From: Rugalucina vietnamica
Taxonomy: Eukaryota > Mollusca > Bivalvia > Lucinida > Lucinidae
Assembly: GCA_964017185.1 (NCBI GenBank)
Contig: OZ024876.1
Coordinates: forward strand, 13,703,726-13,767,725
Reading direction: 5' to 3'
Length of the DNA stretch: 64,000 nucleotides
The notes below the pieces were generated by a model. The model did not search any database. It was not told the origin of the DNA and saw only the letters and a list, made by a program, of their open reading frames with translations. Positions 26,701-41,700 of this stretch are shown here, piece by piece; the first letter of the stretch is position 1; each line of letters begins with the position of its first letter. The translations under genes were made by a program, and so were the position numbers.

Positions 26701-29700
26701 TTTCAATAAGTATCTCACAGTTAATCCATGCCCCCTGGCACAGGGGTCAATTGCAGAAAGAGATTTCAATAACTCATTGTTTATTGGCATTTTCTGTTGT
26801 AACACTTTCCCACACTTAACAAAGGCATTCTGGATTCTTTCTGATATGTCTTTCCTGAGTGGATCTTTACTGTTTAATTTCAGCATCAGTTTTCTTGCAG
26901 TTGATCCAATGAACATGTCTGTCACTGGTAACCATAGTGCTTCTTTCTCTAATGGCAGACTTGTTACCTTTCTTGATCCCTGTGGAAGCACTTCTGGTCT
27001 GACAAAATAGCCCAGGAATTCTCTCACAAGTCTGGTTTGTTCATCATGCAATACATGAACCATTGGTTCCTTTGCCTGGAACATTACAGTATATTCCTTC
27101 AGCACTTCCAATACTGATGCATATAGACTCAGCAGAATTCTTGTTGTCTTCCTTTCATAGAAGAGTTTATGAATAATCCTCTCCTTCCTTTCTGCTCCCT
27201 CTTTGGTCATTTTTTTAGACGCCAAGTTAGCTTTCAGTTTTAATAATTCTTGTTGACTTTTTTCAGACAAATCTTTTCTTTTGATTAATTCTTGGTATAT
27301 GTACTTGTACCTTTCAACTTCTTTTCTTTCCTTAATGAATGAGAAATAGAATATTGTGAATGCCTCGAATAGTCTTTGTGTGTCTATAGACAATTTATGT
27401 GCCGACAAGAATCTGTGTCCTAAGAACCTTTCGGGCATGGTGTATTTAACACCAACAATTTCACAAATCTTCTCTAGAACTTTTCTCAAGTCATCTGACC
27501 ATAGAAAGTCTGCATGAATGTCCTTAAAAAGACCTTCAAGAAAGTACTGGAAGGGTGATGCGAATGCCTTAGCGGCATTGTGAGCATGGTGGACCGCATC
27601 CCCATCAATATCCAAAAGATGAGAAGCTTTTTCTCTCATGCGAGTTTCCAGGCCTGATTTTTTCCCCCTCATTGTGTTGCAGGAATCCAATAGCACAGAT
27701 ATAAGGTTTTTCCATGGCAAGTTATGTTTCTGAAACATCTCACATACCTTATTAAACAGGGTAGCTGAATCAGCTGTCACAATGCTAAAAGACTCTAAAT
27801 GTTTGACAACTACTTGCTTTTCATCCGTGGAAAAATAACTGACCAGAACTGCAACAATTTTTTCATTACTATTGGAAGTGCTTTCATCTATATTTAAAGA
27901 GAAGAATGTCTTCTGTAAGTCCTTATCTAACTTGTCTTGAAAGTATTTTGCCAGACCAAAACTGAGTTTATACGAGGCTGTGGTTCTGTCCATGGACATG
28001 GCATTCAACACCTTAATGTCCTTTGCCATGTTTTGGGAGAGTTGTATTAGATCATCAGAATGATTAAAGGGTATGTCTCTTTCGGCCATAAACCCAAGAA
28101 GCTGAGCCTCCATGTTAAGCTTTCTGTCATTAAAGGGGACAACTGGACGCACAACTGCCTCTCCTGATGGGTCTTCTTTCTTCTTCGGTATTACAATATA
28201 GCCTGAAATGATGTACAAATCATAAGTTATACACTGGCTTATTTATTAATACATGTATTGGAGCATTTAAAGGATCAAATCTGCAACACAATCAGATCAA
28301 AATTAACTTTCTTGAGGTAAGCTTTTATGTCAGCAATTTGTCAGTTACTGTGATGGAGCCATCACTTCCTGGGTACTGGCAGTGATAACTTTCAAACCTT
28401 CATCACTTCATTTGAAGACCGACGCTTTAATACTGAGTCACCACGTTCCCCCATATAAAAGTACAGATGCAATCAAGAAAAAGATATGCAAATTTCAAAC
28501 TCGGTAGTTTGTGATACAAGTTAAGATGGAATATATAGTGTAGTAAACCACTCTTGGCAAGTGAGCAAACTTTTCAACAGAAAAGGGTTGTTGTTCATTG
28601 GCTTGACTTCATGTTACAATATGCAGTATTCTGATGGCTGCTGTTGTTATGCATGAGCCATATTGATCACAGAAAAGGCCCTTCAGTGAAGATTCTGGTC
28701 AGACTGAACAGATAAAAAGCCTCTTCTGAACCATTAAAACCTGCATATGGGTAAACATTCTGTATCATGATGATGAGGCTGAAATGTTTGTTATGTTTGC
28801 ATGTGCATGATGCATTACTTACTGTCTAGGCTGTAGTTTGTCTTCACATTATTCACCGCAGCTGTATGTGGCGGGCTAGTGATGTGGCGTTGCAAATCTT
28901 TCTTTCCGCTAGACTGGTATTTGAGTGTTCGATTGCATAATGTGCAGAAGGCCTGGCCAGGGAGCTTGATCTTCTTTATATATTGCCGTAACGAATCGTC
29001 ATTTTCAACCCATTCCCATCGCCACTTGTTCTTTATACCATTGTCTATTTTCTTGATGTCATCGTTTGGGGCAGCAAAATCCATCCTCTGAAATGTAGAT
29101 CAAAGTTGTTCGCATAAACATTCTCATAAAAACAATGCTGAAAAGTGAAAGCAATGAAACATGGATGCTCCTATTAATGCCCAGAAAAGCTCGTCCTGGC
29201 AGGAAAAAAAACTAATTCCACACCCCCTGAAACCATCCACACCCCACGAAAAAACTGTGCAGGGGTTCCCCCAAGGCCTGGCCAGACTCATACACCCCCA
29301 AACCATTAAACCCAGGTCCGGAAGGGGGGAGGGGACAGGGGGGGGGGGGAATCCCTGTCCTAGCGACAAAATAACTAAGTTCACACCCCCAAAAAAAATT
29401 TGGGCAGGGGTTCCCCCTAGGCGCTGGCCAGAATCATACACCCCCCAACCCATAAAACCCAGGCCTTCAAAAGAGTTGGGCAAGACAGAATGAAGAAGAG
29501 GTGGGTGGGGTGCCTGAAATTACCATGTAAACAAAAGGTTTCAGAGCACCCTCTTCTTCAAATTGATAGGAAATTTTGAAAAAGTGAAGTAGAAAGTAAA
29601 TGTTACTTACCTCTGGCGTGTTCCCCGTGTTTCTAAGGAAATTGTGCTGGCCAGAAAATGAACGACAAAGTCCGATCTTCACATGGTTGCTGCACGCTGG

Positions 29701-32700
29701 AATCGGCGATCTGTGAGTTACATGCTGACCCGTGAACTCGTGCTCATTGGATAATTCGTAGCTCCACTGACCAATAGAAAATCCTGTTACATTCAGCAGC
29801 AGCAACAATAGACTGTGGGCCAAACATGCCTACCCCCCCCCCCCCCGCTCGCTCGATTTTCACCTCGGATTTACACGATTCTCAAAAGCGATTTTCGGGC
29901 ATCTAAAATCCGGAATTCCGGACCAGTCCGGAAAATTCTCATGCCTGTTATACATGCAAGCAACAAAAAATCGACTATCTGTGCTTGAAGGCTAGTAAAT
30001 ATTTGCCCACTTATTGTTAGCAACACAGTTTGTTTGACATAACATTAAGTACAACATAGAACCCGATGACTATGTAGACCATGACTTGCCTCAAATACTG
30101 ATATGCTAACACAAGCTTACAAGTTACTAAGACAAGACAAGGGTATGGGTCACCACTTAGACATAAACAAACATACTGGTACAGACACTCTAATTTCTAA
30201 ACCCTAACCAGTGATGTTCATCAAAGTTCACCAGAAGTGTGTCTGGTTGAAGAACAGAGGACAGACTTTCACCCGACATGGCTACTTTTCAAACACTAGG
30301 TCATGTTCAACCAGGTAGAAATATGTATATAAACAAGCTACAGTCCTAAACAAAATTATTGAAGTCACTTGATTTGGTGGGCTTGCATTATAGATTGTTT
30401 TGAGCATTTTGAGAGCCCCCCCCCCCTCCGGGACCAAGCATGCCATTTTTATATGATGTCTGTAATGCAAAACTACAACTGTGTGCAAAAGGATTTTCTC
30501 GGTCCCGGGGGGGGGGGAACACACCTAAAAAAATCCTTTTCAATTTCCATTAAGGTTAATTGCAGAAACTATGTTTTTACACCAAAAATTTGAATGGGTG
30601 TTTTTTTCTTGAGGAAAACATTCTAGGAATCAATGAAGGCATATTCAAACTATTAGATTCACTGATAAAAAAGTGTTTTTGAAATAAAAACTTATTTAGC
30701 CTTTTCTTTAGGCAGTCTCCCATAGAGAATGGACATTCTCCTTTTACTGTTCAAATATTTGCTAAACAATGTACAAGTACTCTCACATTATTTAAAATAA
30801 GGATACAAATACCAAGATCTAACCAAGAACATGATTCCCCAAGATCTAACCAAGAAGATGGTTCCTCCCTTTTAGGACTTACGAGGGGTGTTCTTTAATT
30901 CCTGTCATCGACTTTTTTTCTCATAAACCAGCATCTGTACCAGAGCAAAAAGACTTGGTAATTTTAGACGGGTTACTTGCGATATTGAAATCACCCAACC
31001 ATTTTCGGACGGTGCAATTTATCATAGCAAACTGAGTCTCTAAAGAGTGGCACCCTTATGACACTGCAAATACCTACTTCATCCTGTCCTAATTAACAGT
31101 ATAATGTTTGAGTTAAAAGGGTTGAAAGAATGATTTTGTTCCTGCGGGATCTCCATTACCTTAAAAACGCACTGGTGAAAAATTATTTTCCTAAAACAGA
31201 AATTGCAATTTTTACGAGAGCTGTAAACATAGTACTATGCCAGTTTTTACGAGTTGATATATTGAATCAACGTCGGAATTGAAGTTTCAGAACCTAATAA
31301 TTTACTGTCCAGTTATGAATCATCCAAACTGTTAATGCTGCTTTGTGTCCATTGATACAAGTTTTGAACTATTTATCCTCTAAAATCTTGGTTTATGAGT
31401 AGTAACATTTTGAAAGATAATACAAAATGTTAGTGGAAGAGGTGCCCATACCACAATAATAGCATGTACAAATACCACTACAACTTCCAAAACTCTATTT
31501 ACTTAGTAAGTTCAAAAAGCGTCTAGGTTGACGTTTTCAATCATGAAATTTGACAGTGTTTCTATTATGATAGAGACGGACAGCTCTCTTAGAAACTAAG
31601 CACCTGCCCCACCTCATATCTGCAGCAAATGTTAAATTGCCTGTCTAGTAACTTACAGCGAATGCCCATGTAGACCATTTTAGACACACTTGAGATAACT
31701 ATCAATTTGAGATATTCACCATACAATCCAATTTACAAAATGTAAAAATACGAAAAGATGTAACCTGTGTGGTAATTTTGAATGACGTATATTAAAAATA
31801 TTTTGACGTCATAAAGCAGAGGTAATAATTCTATAAAGACAAAGTAAAATATTTCTACAAATTTTCTGTTGCTCATATGAATGTAAACATAATATGTAAA
31901 ACGAAAGTGGGCCTGTATATGCTATTGCGAAAGTTATAGCCTTTTCTATACTAGGGATCAAAATAACATGTTGTAAATTAACTGAAAAACAACGCAGTGT
32001 CATTACTGTACCCTGTTTTAAAATGCGATAACTATATGACCGAGCGTCAGACAGCAATAATTTTGATACCTATCTGGTCAGAAAAATTTGGGCTTTTACC
32101 ACATATGAACAACATTCTAATTGATTGCCCACAGGAAAAGTAATCAAGCAAGTGACAAGTGTTAAAGAACACCCCTCGTACATTTTTGTATTGTAAATGG
32201 ATTTGTGTCTTCTAAAATTTATGATAAATTTTGATATAGTAAACTTTCCGTCTTTGGGTGGTGACGTTCCTCGCCGTGCTTCTTATGGTGTATACAAGTC
32301 GCAACTTATTAGGTTTGCTAGAGTCTGCAATCATGTTGCGGACTTTAATGCGCAAAACAAAGGTTTAACAGCTAAACTTCTCCAGCAGGGTTATCGGTAT
32401 AATAAACTTCGAAATACATTTTCTAAATTTTATCGCAGACACTATGAATTGATTTCCAAATTTAATGTTCGGTTAAAGACCCCTTTACGCGAGGGCCGTT
32501 CGGAACCAGAATCTTATGGTGACTTGGTTTACAAATTTAAGAAACTTAATAGGAAGGAACGATTTTTCTTTTCAATTCAAAAAAATCGTAACACGTTAGA
32601 GACGTATAGAATAAAACTGAAATGTTATGCAACAGTCTGCATGCTTAGTTTCTAACCCAATCATGGTTGATAACTATGCTGCCTTCTTTAATTGCATGCC

Positions 32701-35700
32701 GGTGGGTCAGGCGTCAGACTCTATGATGGTCCCGACATAAATCTATTCATTTTAGTTGGTTGGGGCCGGAGCTTCTTGTCTGTTGCTTGGCCCACCGGGG
32801 TTCATTAGTAAGTTATTTGGCGCCCAGGGATCTCCATCGTCGGGCAGCTTGCTCAATTTGTGAGTCCTCGTTTTTGATTCATCATGGTATTTATCATGAT
32901 TTATTTGTTTGTCCATGATGATTCATTGACTAGCTAGAGATTCGCCTGAGGACCGAACAACTAACTAAATGTTGTGAACCACTGTAGAAGCTGAGGGTGA
33001 GGTTAGGTACCTGTAAAATCGATTTAAGCCCGCCAGTAATTTTATATTACTGATCGATCCAAGGCGATACTTCTGTGGTGGTTTTTATTGTTTTATGTTT
33101 TCTTTGTGCTGTTGGTGCCTTATGTATGTTATCATAGTTTTATTTAAGTTTAGGAAACTGGGTGGCCACCTATTGGGAAAACAGCTGCTCATTCGGCTTA
33201 CGATATGTTTTCATGGTATAGGTACCTGATTGTTAATTCAGTTTGTTCCCACTTCGGTTTTTGGAGTGGGAATCTTATTCTGATTGCGCCTTTTCCTGAT
33301 CATCGCATACTTGCATTTTTTCTGCTTCTTGGCTGTATCTTTTACAAATCTTTATGCATTCAATATTGATTTAGTCGGCATGGGTAGGATTTGCTTTTTG
33401 GTGACAAAAATATCTCTTATAAGCAAGCACCTGTCTTAAGCAAACGATTTGATTGTTTCCCTTGGCTACTTGCTTAAGACAGGTTGGACTGTATTCAACT
33501 TAAAGGTCCAAATCTTAATAGTCACTCACCGAAAAATATATTAGTTCACAATGTAAATCAACAAATATATATGCAGTTTGGTGAACGGTTGTCAAAATAT
33601 ATAACCCTATGGTCCTGCCATGATTTTTGGGGAGGTGGAGAGAGGAGTAATTTATTTTCAGGGAGTGGGGAACATAAATCTAGGAAATATTTTAAGGACC
33701 TGGGGAGTAAGCAATATTTTGAGGTTGTCGGGAACATAGAGCTGAGGAAAATACATTAGGGAACTATAGAGAAAGGGCATCTGTTTTTCAGGGGGCAAGG
33801 ATCAAGGCCTCACTCCTAACATTCTGAATAGCTATAGCTGGTAGTTTTGTTTTCAAAATCGGTTAGTTTATACCGTTGACACTGTATGCCAAATCAAAAT
33901 CAACCACATTATCATTAAATGTAAATGATGGACAGAAACGGTTGAAAAAGCAACGACTGTTATCTAGTGAGATCTTGTCGGTGCGGCTAAAACGATTGTT
34001 GCTCATTGACAGTTGTCGTTTATGGACAGTTATCGGTGCTACAACGCCATATGATAAATGCAGATATGTCACCAGTAAATAGAATTGCATACCTTTTATT
34101 TAACCTATGCACTATATGCTAACCAGTCAGTTTCAACTTCTCCAGATTTTCAGCAGTATGGCTCTCCATTGCAAAGCAGCTTATTGTATCTGTGAGTCCT
34201 CGTTTTTGATTCATCATAGTGGTTATTATAATAAATTTGTTTGTCCTTGATGACTCATTGACGTTAGGGATCCACAACGAGGACAGAACAACTAACTAAA
34301 TGTTGTGAACCACTGCAGAAGCTGAGGGTGAGGTTAGGATCCTGTAAAACTAGTTTAATCCCGCTAGTAATTTCATATTATTGGTCGTTCCAATGCGATA
34401 CTTCTGTGGTGATTCTAAGTATTTTATGTTTAGGTGTTGATTTGTTGTGTTGTTTGCACCTTATGTAAGTTTTCGTATTTTTTGTTAATTTTGGGTAATT
34501 GAGTGGCCGCCTATTGGGAAATAGCTGCTGCTTACTCGGCTTACGATATGTTTTCTTAGTATAAGTACCAGGGAGCATTCAGTGCCCAGAATTACAATGG
34601 TTCCGTAACGCTTAAGGTTGACCTTAACTTAAGGTTTTCCTTAAATTCGACAAAAGTGCATTACAATCGATTTTCTTACTTTAAGGTGTAGACCTTAACT
34701 TGAGGAAAAACTTTATGCTAGTCTTTGTATTGACTACCCTCTTGACAGTTGCAATTCTAAAGGGTCACTGATGAGGCTTGAGTAGCCGAAACCGTGGTAT
34801 GTCCCATCACTTTTTTCATTAATATGTTCGCTGCTTTTAAAGGATCTCAGTTTTATTTTTATCAACTGACGAAGCTTGGATAGCCGAAATCACGGAATGA
34901 CCCATATTGTTTCTCATTAATATTATCACTGCTCTTAAAGGATCTCGGTTTGTTTTACATTTTATTCAATTAAATTCATGTGAAATGATCACTTATGTGA
35001 GATCCTGTATATACATGTGTGCGTTTAATGCCATGAAGTATGACAATGGTGAGTTATAGAAATGATTAAGGTCAGGCCGAAGTAAAAAACGCCACGATGA
35101 AATTTTCTTATTTTTTGCATATCGATGTATTTAATGCTCCCCCATCGGAATATGTAAAAATATTCCTTGACTACCGGATTAGTTTTTGAGCTACAGGCTA
35201 TCCAAAAACACCATTTTTGCCGTTGAACTCAATGGGGAAAAGGGAAATAGATGTCGGATTTCGCACATAAACATATTTTTCTCCTAAATTCCACGATGAA
35301 GTTTTTTTAAAAACTGATATTATCTGCGTGAATCAGTTTGGAACAGGTTGCTTGAAAAAAAGTCCTTGACAACCAGGCACGTTTTCGTGCTATTGGAGGT
35401 TTTGATACTATGGTAGTGCGTTTTTGGTATTTTGCGCGACGTAACGTAACGTCGTGGCGCGAACACGCGTTGCATTTCAGTGTGCGACTGACGCAAGAAT
35501 TACAATAAATGACTTTTACTGCAGACATTCTCATTTTCTGTGTTTTGGTAAAAATTTGTCGCAGTCTTTAAGGGAAGAAAAATGTAAAATTCGTACTAAA
35601 TGACGTAAAATCTACAGCTTTCTCCGGTTCAAAAAGGCGCGACATAAGAGCGTCGATTCTTGTTCCGCTGGCGTCGCAAAGCAACGTCACGCGTAACGCT

Positions 35701-38700
35701 CATAACGACGTTTTACTTCACCCTGACCTTAAACACTGTTATTATTTGAGATAAGACTGGAGATGAAAAAATAACAACTCGTCCGCGGTCTGAATACACA
35801 ATTCTAAAAACTCCAAGAGGTCGCAATAAATTTGCCTTCGGCTACAAATCAATGCTAGTTTCTGGCAGTTTGATGCCAACTTTACATTTTAAGGGAACTC
35901 CTAATATGCTTCAGACAAATCTTCAGCGTGAACTTTACGATTCGTTTCAAATTAAATTGAAATTTAAATTTACAATTATGTATTGCATGCAGGTCTACAA
36001 AATCGACATTTGCGAAGCAGCGCTTAATTGTAACCTCATAAAGTAGCTTCAAATGAGATTCAACCAAATAAGTTATTCTCAGTCAGGTTAAGAAATGATT
36101 CAATGTTACGCCTGGTGACAATGATTGTTCAATGTAATACCCATTTCCACGTGAATCGACCAATCATCGTCTAATCTTACGACTAATTCGCCAAGAAAAT
36201 GACACGTTAAGTCGTCTTGCAAAGTAAATCTGATACATACTAAACTGCTTAACAGACTTAAAATTACGAACCGCAATCAGCTATACGGCCAATTATAGCT
36301 TAATCGAATAGAGAAGTCTTAAACCTACAGTCGAGCATGCTTATTGTCTGTCTGCTTTGGCAAAATACGGGGTACTCAATCCTTTCTCATACCAAACACC
36401 GTTTCTACAAATAACACGAATTATATTCGACCAGTGTCAGTCTGTGATTAGATATACTTTCTATAATATACACGTATAGCTTCTTACTGTATCCGAAACA
36501 TTATTTCATAAACGTGGATTTTTGGATCTGCTATACAGGCATTTCTGATAACCATATTTAATTGCTTGTATGTTATTTCGCTTTAAAAAAAGGTACTATT
36601 GGTATTGAAATGTTAACGTGGTTGGCATTGCTGGAGCTAGTCACATGTATATTACAGAATGACATATAAGTCAGATTTGTCATACTATCCTAGAACATTC
36701 CTCATGACATCGGTAAATTTCCTGGCTCTGTCTCTGCTTTTGTACATTAGCATCTTGGGGCCTAATTATTGTAAAATATGCGGACATCTTATCAAAAAAA
36801 AAAAAAAAGAGAAAAAAATCCACAAGATACAATTGCACGAAATCGTTAAAGTATTCTAAAAATGTCTGCAACAGTGCATGTGCTATTGCGCTATCTAATA
36901 TACCGCGGACTGAGATTTATATATTTTCTCCATCACTAATTTTGCCCTCTGTGACTATACCAACGAAGTGAACAATGTATTTACTTGTTTACAGGTCGAG
37001 CTCTACGTATGTTGAGATTAGCCAAGCTGCTCAGTTTGTTACGATTGCTACGTCTTTCACGCCTTGTCCGATATGTTCAACAATGGGAAGAGGTAAGCCT
37101 TATATTCATATATCGTCTAGAATATTACGAAAACTTGACCATGCAATATATGGAGATTTTTTAAGTTGGAAAAATTGAAAATTTTCAGTAGAAAACATTT
37201 GATATTTTTCTTATTTTTGCTCAAAACATAGATTGTGGGTACACGTTAGAACCGCCTCGCCGAGGCGGTTCTAACGAGTACCCACAATCTATGTTTTGGA
37301 GCAAAAATATGAAAAATAGGTATACCCCTGCATACCCCAGTTTTTCTATATAAAAGTGGGGTTTAAGGGGGTATACATTGCACGGACATGTTTTCCTGAT
37401 GATATACTCCTTTGCAAAAACGAAATGTTGCAGCGGAAAGTTTTAAATAATTTTGTTATTATTTTTTATCAAACCACTGATTTTGGATTCACATATGAAC
37501 CGCCTCGGTGTGGCCGTCCTAACGTGTACCTTCAGCCTATGTTTTATAGCAAATAAAATTAAACTGTATTTCTTGTACACCCCAGTTTTGCTATAACAAA
37601 ATGGGACATAATGGATATAGATTACACGGGCATTGATTCTGATATATTCTCTAGAAAATCACGAAGGGACAAAAAATCACAAAACTTTACAAAGTCACTC
37701 TACTTATTGATGCTTCGGCCGTTTGTGTTTATCAAAACTATGTTTTCTGTAAATAATAATATTTTTCCGTCAACAACGTAATGTACATTTAAACAAACAA
37801 CACGACAGTGTTATATTATATAACATTGTCGTGTTTTTTGTTTAAATGTACATTACGTTGTTGACGGAAATGTCGCTACATCATGGCAATATCGGTTCCG
37901 CCATCACGTGATCAAGAAAACATGTCCATGAAACAAATACCCCATAAACCCCACTTATATATAGAAAAATTGGGGTTTGCAGGGTTATACATATTTTTCT
38001 TATTTTTGCTCCAAACATAGATTGTGGGTACTCGGTAGAACCGCCTCGGCGACGTGGTTCTAACATATGCAATCGATGTTTTGAGCAAACATATTGAAAA
38101 TATCATTTTTTCCAATGAAATTTTCATTTTTTTTAATGCTGTATATTGCATGGGCATGTTTTCGTAATGTGTAATATGCAACATTATTACCGTCAACAGC
38201 CTGTGTTTGAATTATGACGCACCTGTAAAGTCACTTAAGTGCAGATGATCCACACAAAACATAAGTCTTGATAAATGCCAACTGTCGAAATCGGAAATGA
38301 TACTAAAAGGAGTAACATTTATATATACATGTATATGTACACATGGAAATAAGTTAGCGAAAACCTGTGCTAATGTGAATATCAACTTTAGACTGTATAC
38401 ATCCTTCTTCGTAAAATTAATGAAGTAATCTTTTACAATTGGTCAGGATTTGTAGTATCCAAAGTTCAACATCTTATGCCTGTTTCGCTTCCCGAAACTG
38501 AGTTTTGCGGAGTGCTGAATCAAAAAGGCAAACCCGTATTCAGTAAACATTCAGTTTTTCATACATGACATATTGTATCCTCTGTAGCAGAAAGACAAAT
38601 TGTTGTGAACTCGTATAAATTGACCTGTAGATAGGCAAATCTATAGAGTATAAATGATAAAATTTCAGTATCGCCACAGAACAGGAAATTGGATTTTTTT

Positions 38701-41700
38701 TTTCAAACTTTTTCAAAGAGCTAAAAGTGTTCCCTAACTTTTTTCCATGTGTAATTTTAAGCTATATCTTTGTTTTTGTTGATCCTAACCGGGTCCGACA
38801 CTCATCCAGTTGTTCACACATTTACATCGAAAATGGACAAAATTCAACCGTTTTGAAATAATGTAAATTATAAATGTAGACAAAAATGCACCAGTTTTTT
38901 TATTATGTAACTCCATTATGTTGTGTTTTATATAAAGTTAAATATCGCTTTCAAGCACAGACGGCTGAAAACAAATGGTGGAGTCCGCTTTGATCGACTG
39001 GAATGGTTAATACAAATAATCTTGCAATATGTAAAAAGGGAACGGACCCTATGTTGGGGTTGTTGGTCTTGTCAGAAACCCAATAATAAACTTAACATTT
39101 ATTTATTGCGAAATTTTGTCAACATATAAACAGACATGAATATATAGTAACAGAATATTTCTAAATAAATATGAGACAAGGATTAGTCGTAGGCTAGGCC
39201 TATAATTGCCTTTTCCATAAAATTTTCGTACTTGATACCCAGTCTCTCAACCTTTTTTAATAATTGACCTAAATTATATTTGAGCCGCCGTATGGGAAAA
39301 CTGCCACCAATCTGCATAGGCGAAAACAAAGGCGCAGATCAGCTTCGCAGTAACTGCGGCTTTGTTTTCGCTACACGGATAGTACAATTCAATCCAAATT
39401 TCCTGCCTCTAACCATCTTCTGTGACTGTACAGCCCTGTTTGTGTCGAGCCTGGTCGGAACCCAAATTATTGGTTTTCACACGCACAGGCATTTGACCCA
39501 GATACAGGTGCAACAGTTTATTTTCCGCATTCACATAGAAACCAATAAAAGTCAAAATGATACTGAAAAATAAAAGTCAAAAATGATATATACATTTCTA
39601 AATGATAATCCAATATTTTCTGAACTGAACACATAGTATATATCATTGCTACCACCAAGATAAACGACAGGAACAAAGATATTGTCGAATGATGGACCGA
39701 GAAATTCAATTATTATGCTAGTTGGCATTATAAAAGTAAATAATAATTCTGTCTGTTTGATTTATTAATAACCAGAGGACCATGGTCCTGAGAACGCTCA
39801 CCTGAAGCCTGATCTTCGAGTATTAAGTCATCATGAAATGACCTTGAACTTGAATACTCACACACCTTTATTGACGTCTGCATCTGCAAAGTTTCAGGTC
39901 TCAGGCTGCAATAGTTTCCAAACACAGTGACTTCTGAGAAAAACATAATTTTAATTTTGATATTTAAATGGCCTTGGGTCAAGGTCAAGAAATGACCTTG
40001 GCCTTCATTAATTACTTACCTTCATTGACTCCATTAGTTGTCTGCATCTAGCAACTTTCAGGTCTCAGGCTGCAACAGTTTCCAAAATATCCATTGTTTT
40101 CGCCTTTTCCCATGTAAAAGCCTATGTTTCCAAAATTGACCTTGCCCTAAAATAGGTCAAGGTCATCCTAGGGTCATCATTTCAACAAACTATGATGAGC
40201 TGGAGTCCCAAATGCTACATACCAAGGTTCGCGTAAATCGGCCAGCCGGTTCTAGAGAAGAAGATTTTTGAGTGGCTTTTACCATAATTGGGCATGGCGG
40301 CCATCTTGGTCATGTGACCCGAATTTCGCGATCAAACTTTCGTTCCCCCTACCCATGGACGCTCCACATAAAATTTCTCTTTGATTTGCCAAGCAGTTTC
40401 AGGGAAGAAAATCTTTGAAAAGTGTATGGACGACAGACTGGCCAAGAACAAGAGATGACTTTGACCTCAATTAATCACATACCTTCATCTACTCCATTAG
40501 TTGTTTGCATCTACCACTTTTCAGGTCTCAGGCTGCAACAGTTTTCAAAAAATCCATAGTTTTCACTTTTCCCATGTAAAAGCCTGTTTCCAAAATTGAA
40601 ATCGCCGTAAAATAGGTCAAGGTCATCCTAGGGTCATCATTTGATCAAACTCTGATGAGCTGGAGTCCTAAATGCTACATACCAAGTTTCATGAAAATCA
40701 GCCTGCCGGTTCTGGAGAAGAAGATTTTTGAGTGGTTTTTACCATATATGGGTGTGGCGGCCGTCTTGGTCATGTGACCTGGATTTCGCGATCAAACTTT
40801 CGTCTCCCCTACCCATGGATGCTCCACATAAAATTTCACTTTGATTGGCCAAGCAGTTTCAGAGAAGAAGATCTTTGAAAAGTGTGTATGGACGACAGAC
40901 AGGCCAAGGTCAAGAGATGACCTTGACCTAAATTAATCACATACCTTCATCTACACCATTAGTTGTTTGAATCTACCACTTTTCAGGCCCCAGGCTGCAA
41001 TAGTTTTCAAAAAATTCCATAGTTTTCACTTTTTCCCCATGTAAAAGCCTTTGTTTCCAAAATTGACATTGCCGTAAAATAGGTCAAGGTCATCCTAGGG
41101 TCATCATTTGATCAAACTATGATGGGCTTGAGTCCCAAATGCTACATACTAAGTTTCATGAAAATCGGCCAGCCGGTTCTAGAGAAGAAGATTTTTGAGT
41201 GGTTTTTACCATATATGGGCGTTGCGGCCATCTTGGTTATGTGACCTTGATTTCGCAATCAAACTTTCGTCTCTACTACCCATGGATGCTCCACATAAAA
41301 TTTCACTTTGATTGGCCAAGCAGTTTCAGAGAAGAAGATCTTTGAAAAGTGTGTATGGACGACAGACAGGCCAAGGTCAAGAGATGACCTTGACCTAAAT
41401 TAATCACATACCTTCATCTACACCATTAGTTGTTTGAATCTACCACTTTTCAGGCCCCAGGCTGCAATAGTTTTCAAAAAATTCCATAGTTTTCACTTTT
41501 TCCCCATGTAAAAGCCTTTGTTTCCAAAATTGACATTGCCGTAAAACAGGTCAAGGTCATCCTAGGGTCATCATTTGATCAAACTATGATGGGCTTGAGT
41601 CCCAAATGCTACATACTAAGTTTCATGAAAATCGGCCAGCCGGTTCTAGAGAAGAAGATTTTTGAGTGGTTTTTACCATATATGGGCGTGGCGGCCATCT

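Larger units (their letters stand above)
23129..29947 (-). mobile_element. Complete hAT-like DNA transposon carrying its transposase gene
   Basis: The left end reads CAGGCATGAGAAT and the right end is its exact reverse complement (13 of 13). The six bases TTATAC are present immediately outside both ends (23123-23128 and 29948-29953). The spliced transposase gene lies inside on the - strand. GC-rich palindromes lie just inside both ends: three hairpins at 23175-23256 on the left, and CCGGAATTCCGG and CCGGACCAGTCCGG on the right. A retrotransposon remnant (23605-23915) and a further inverted-repeat insert (24.1-25.9 kb) seem to be nested between transposase and left end. A 6-bp flanking repeat is shorter than the 8 bp usual for hAT, so either the family or the duplication call may be off. 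Confidence 0.7.

Noticed and set aside
29124..29493. Overlapping long frames on both strands, proline-rich
   Set aside because: Caused by C- and G-rich duplicated sequence lacking stops, within the 5' intron of the transposase gene.
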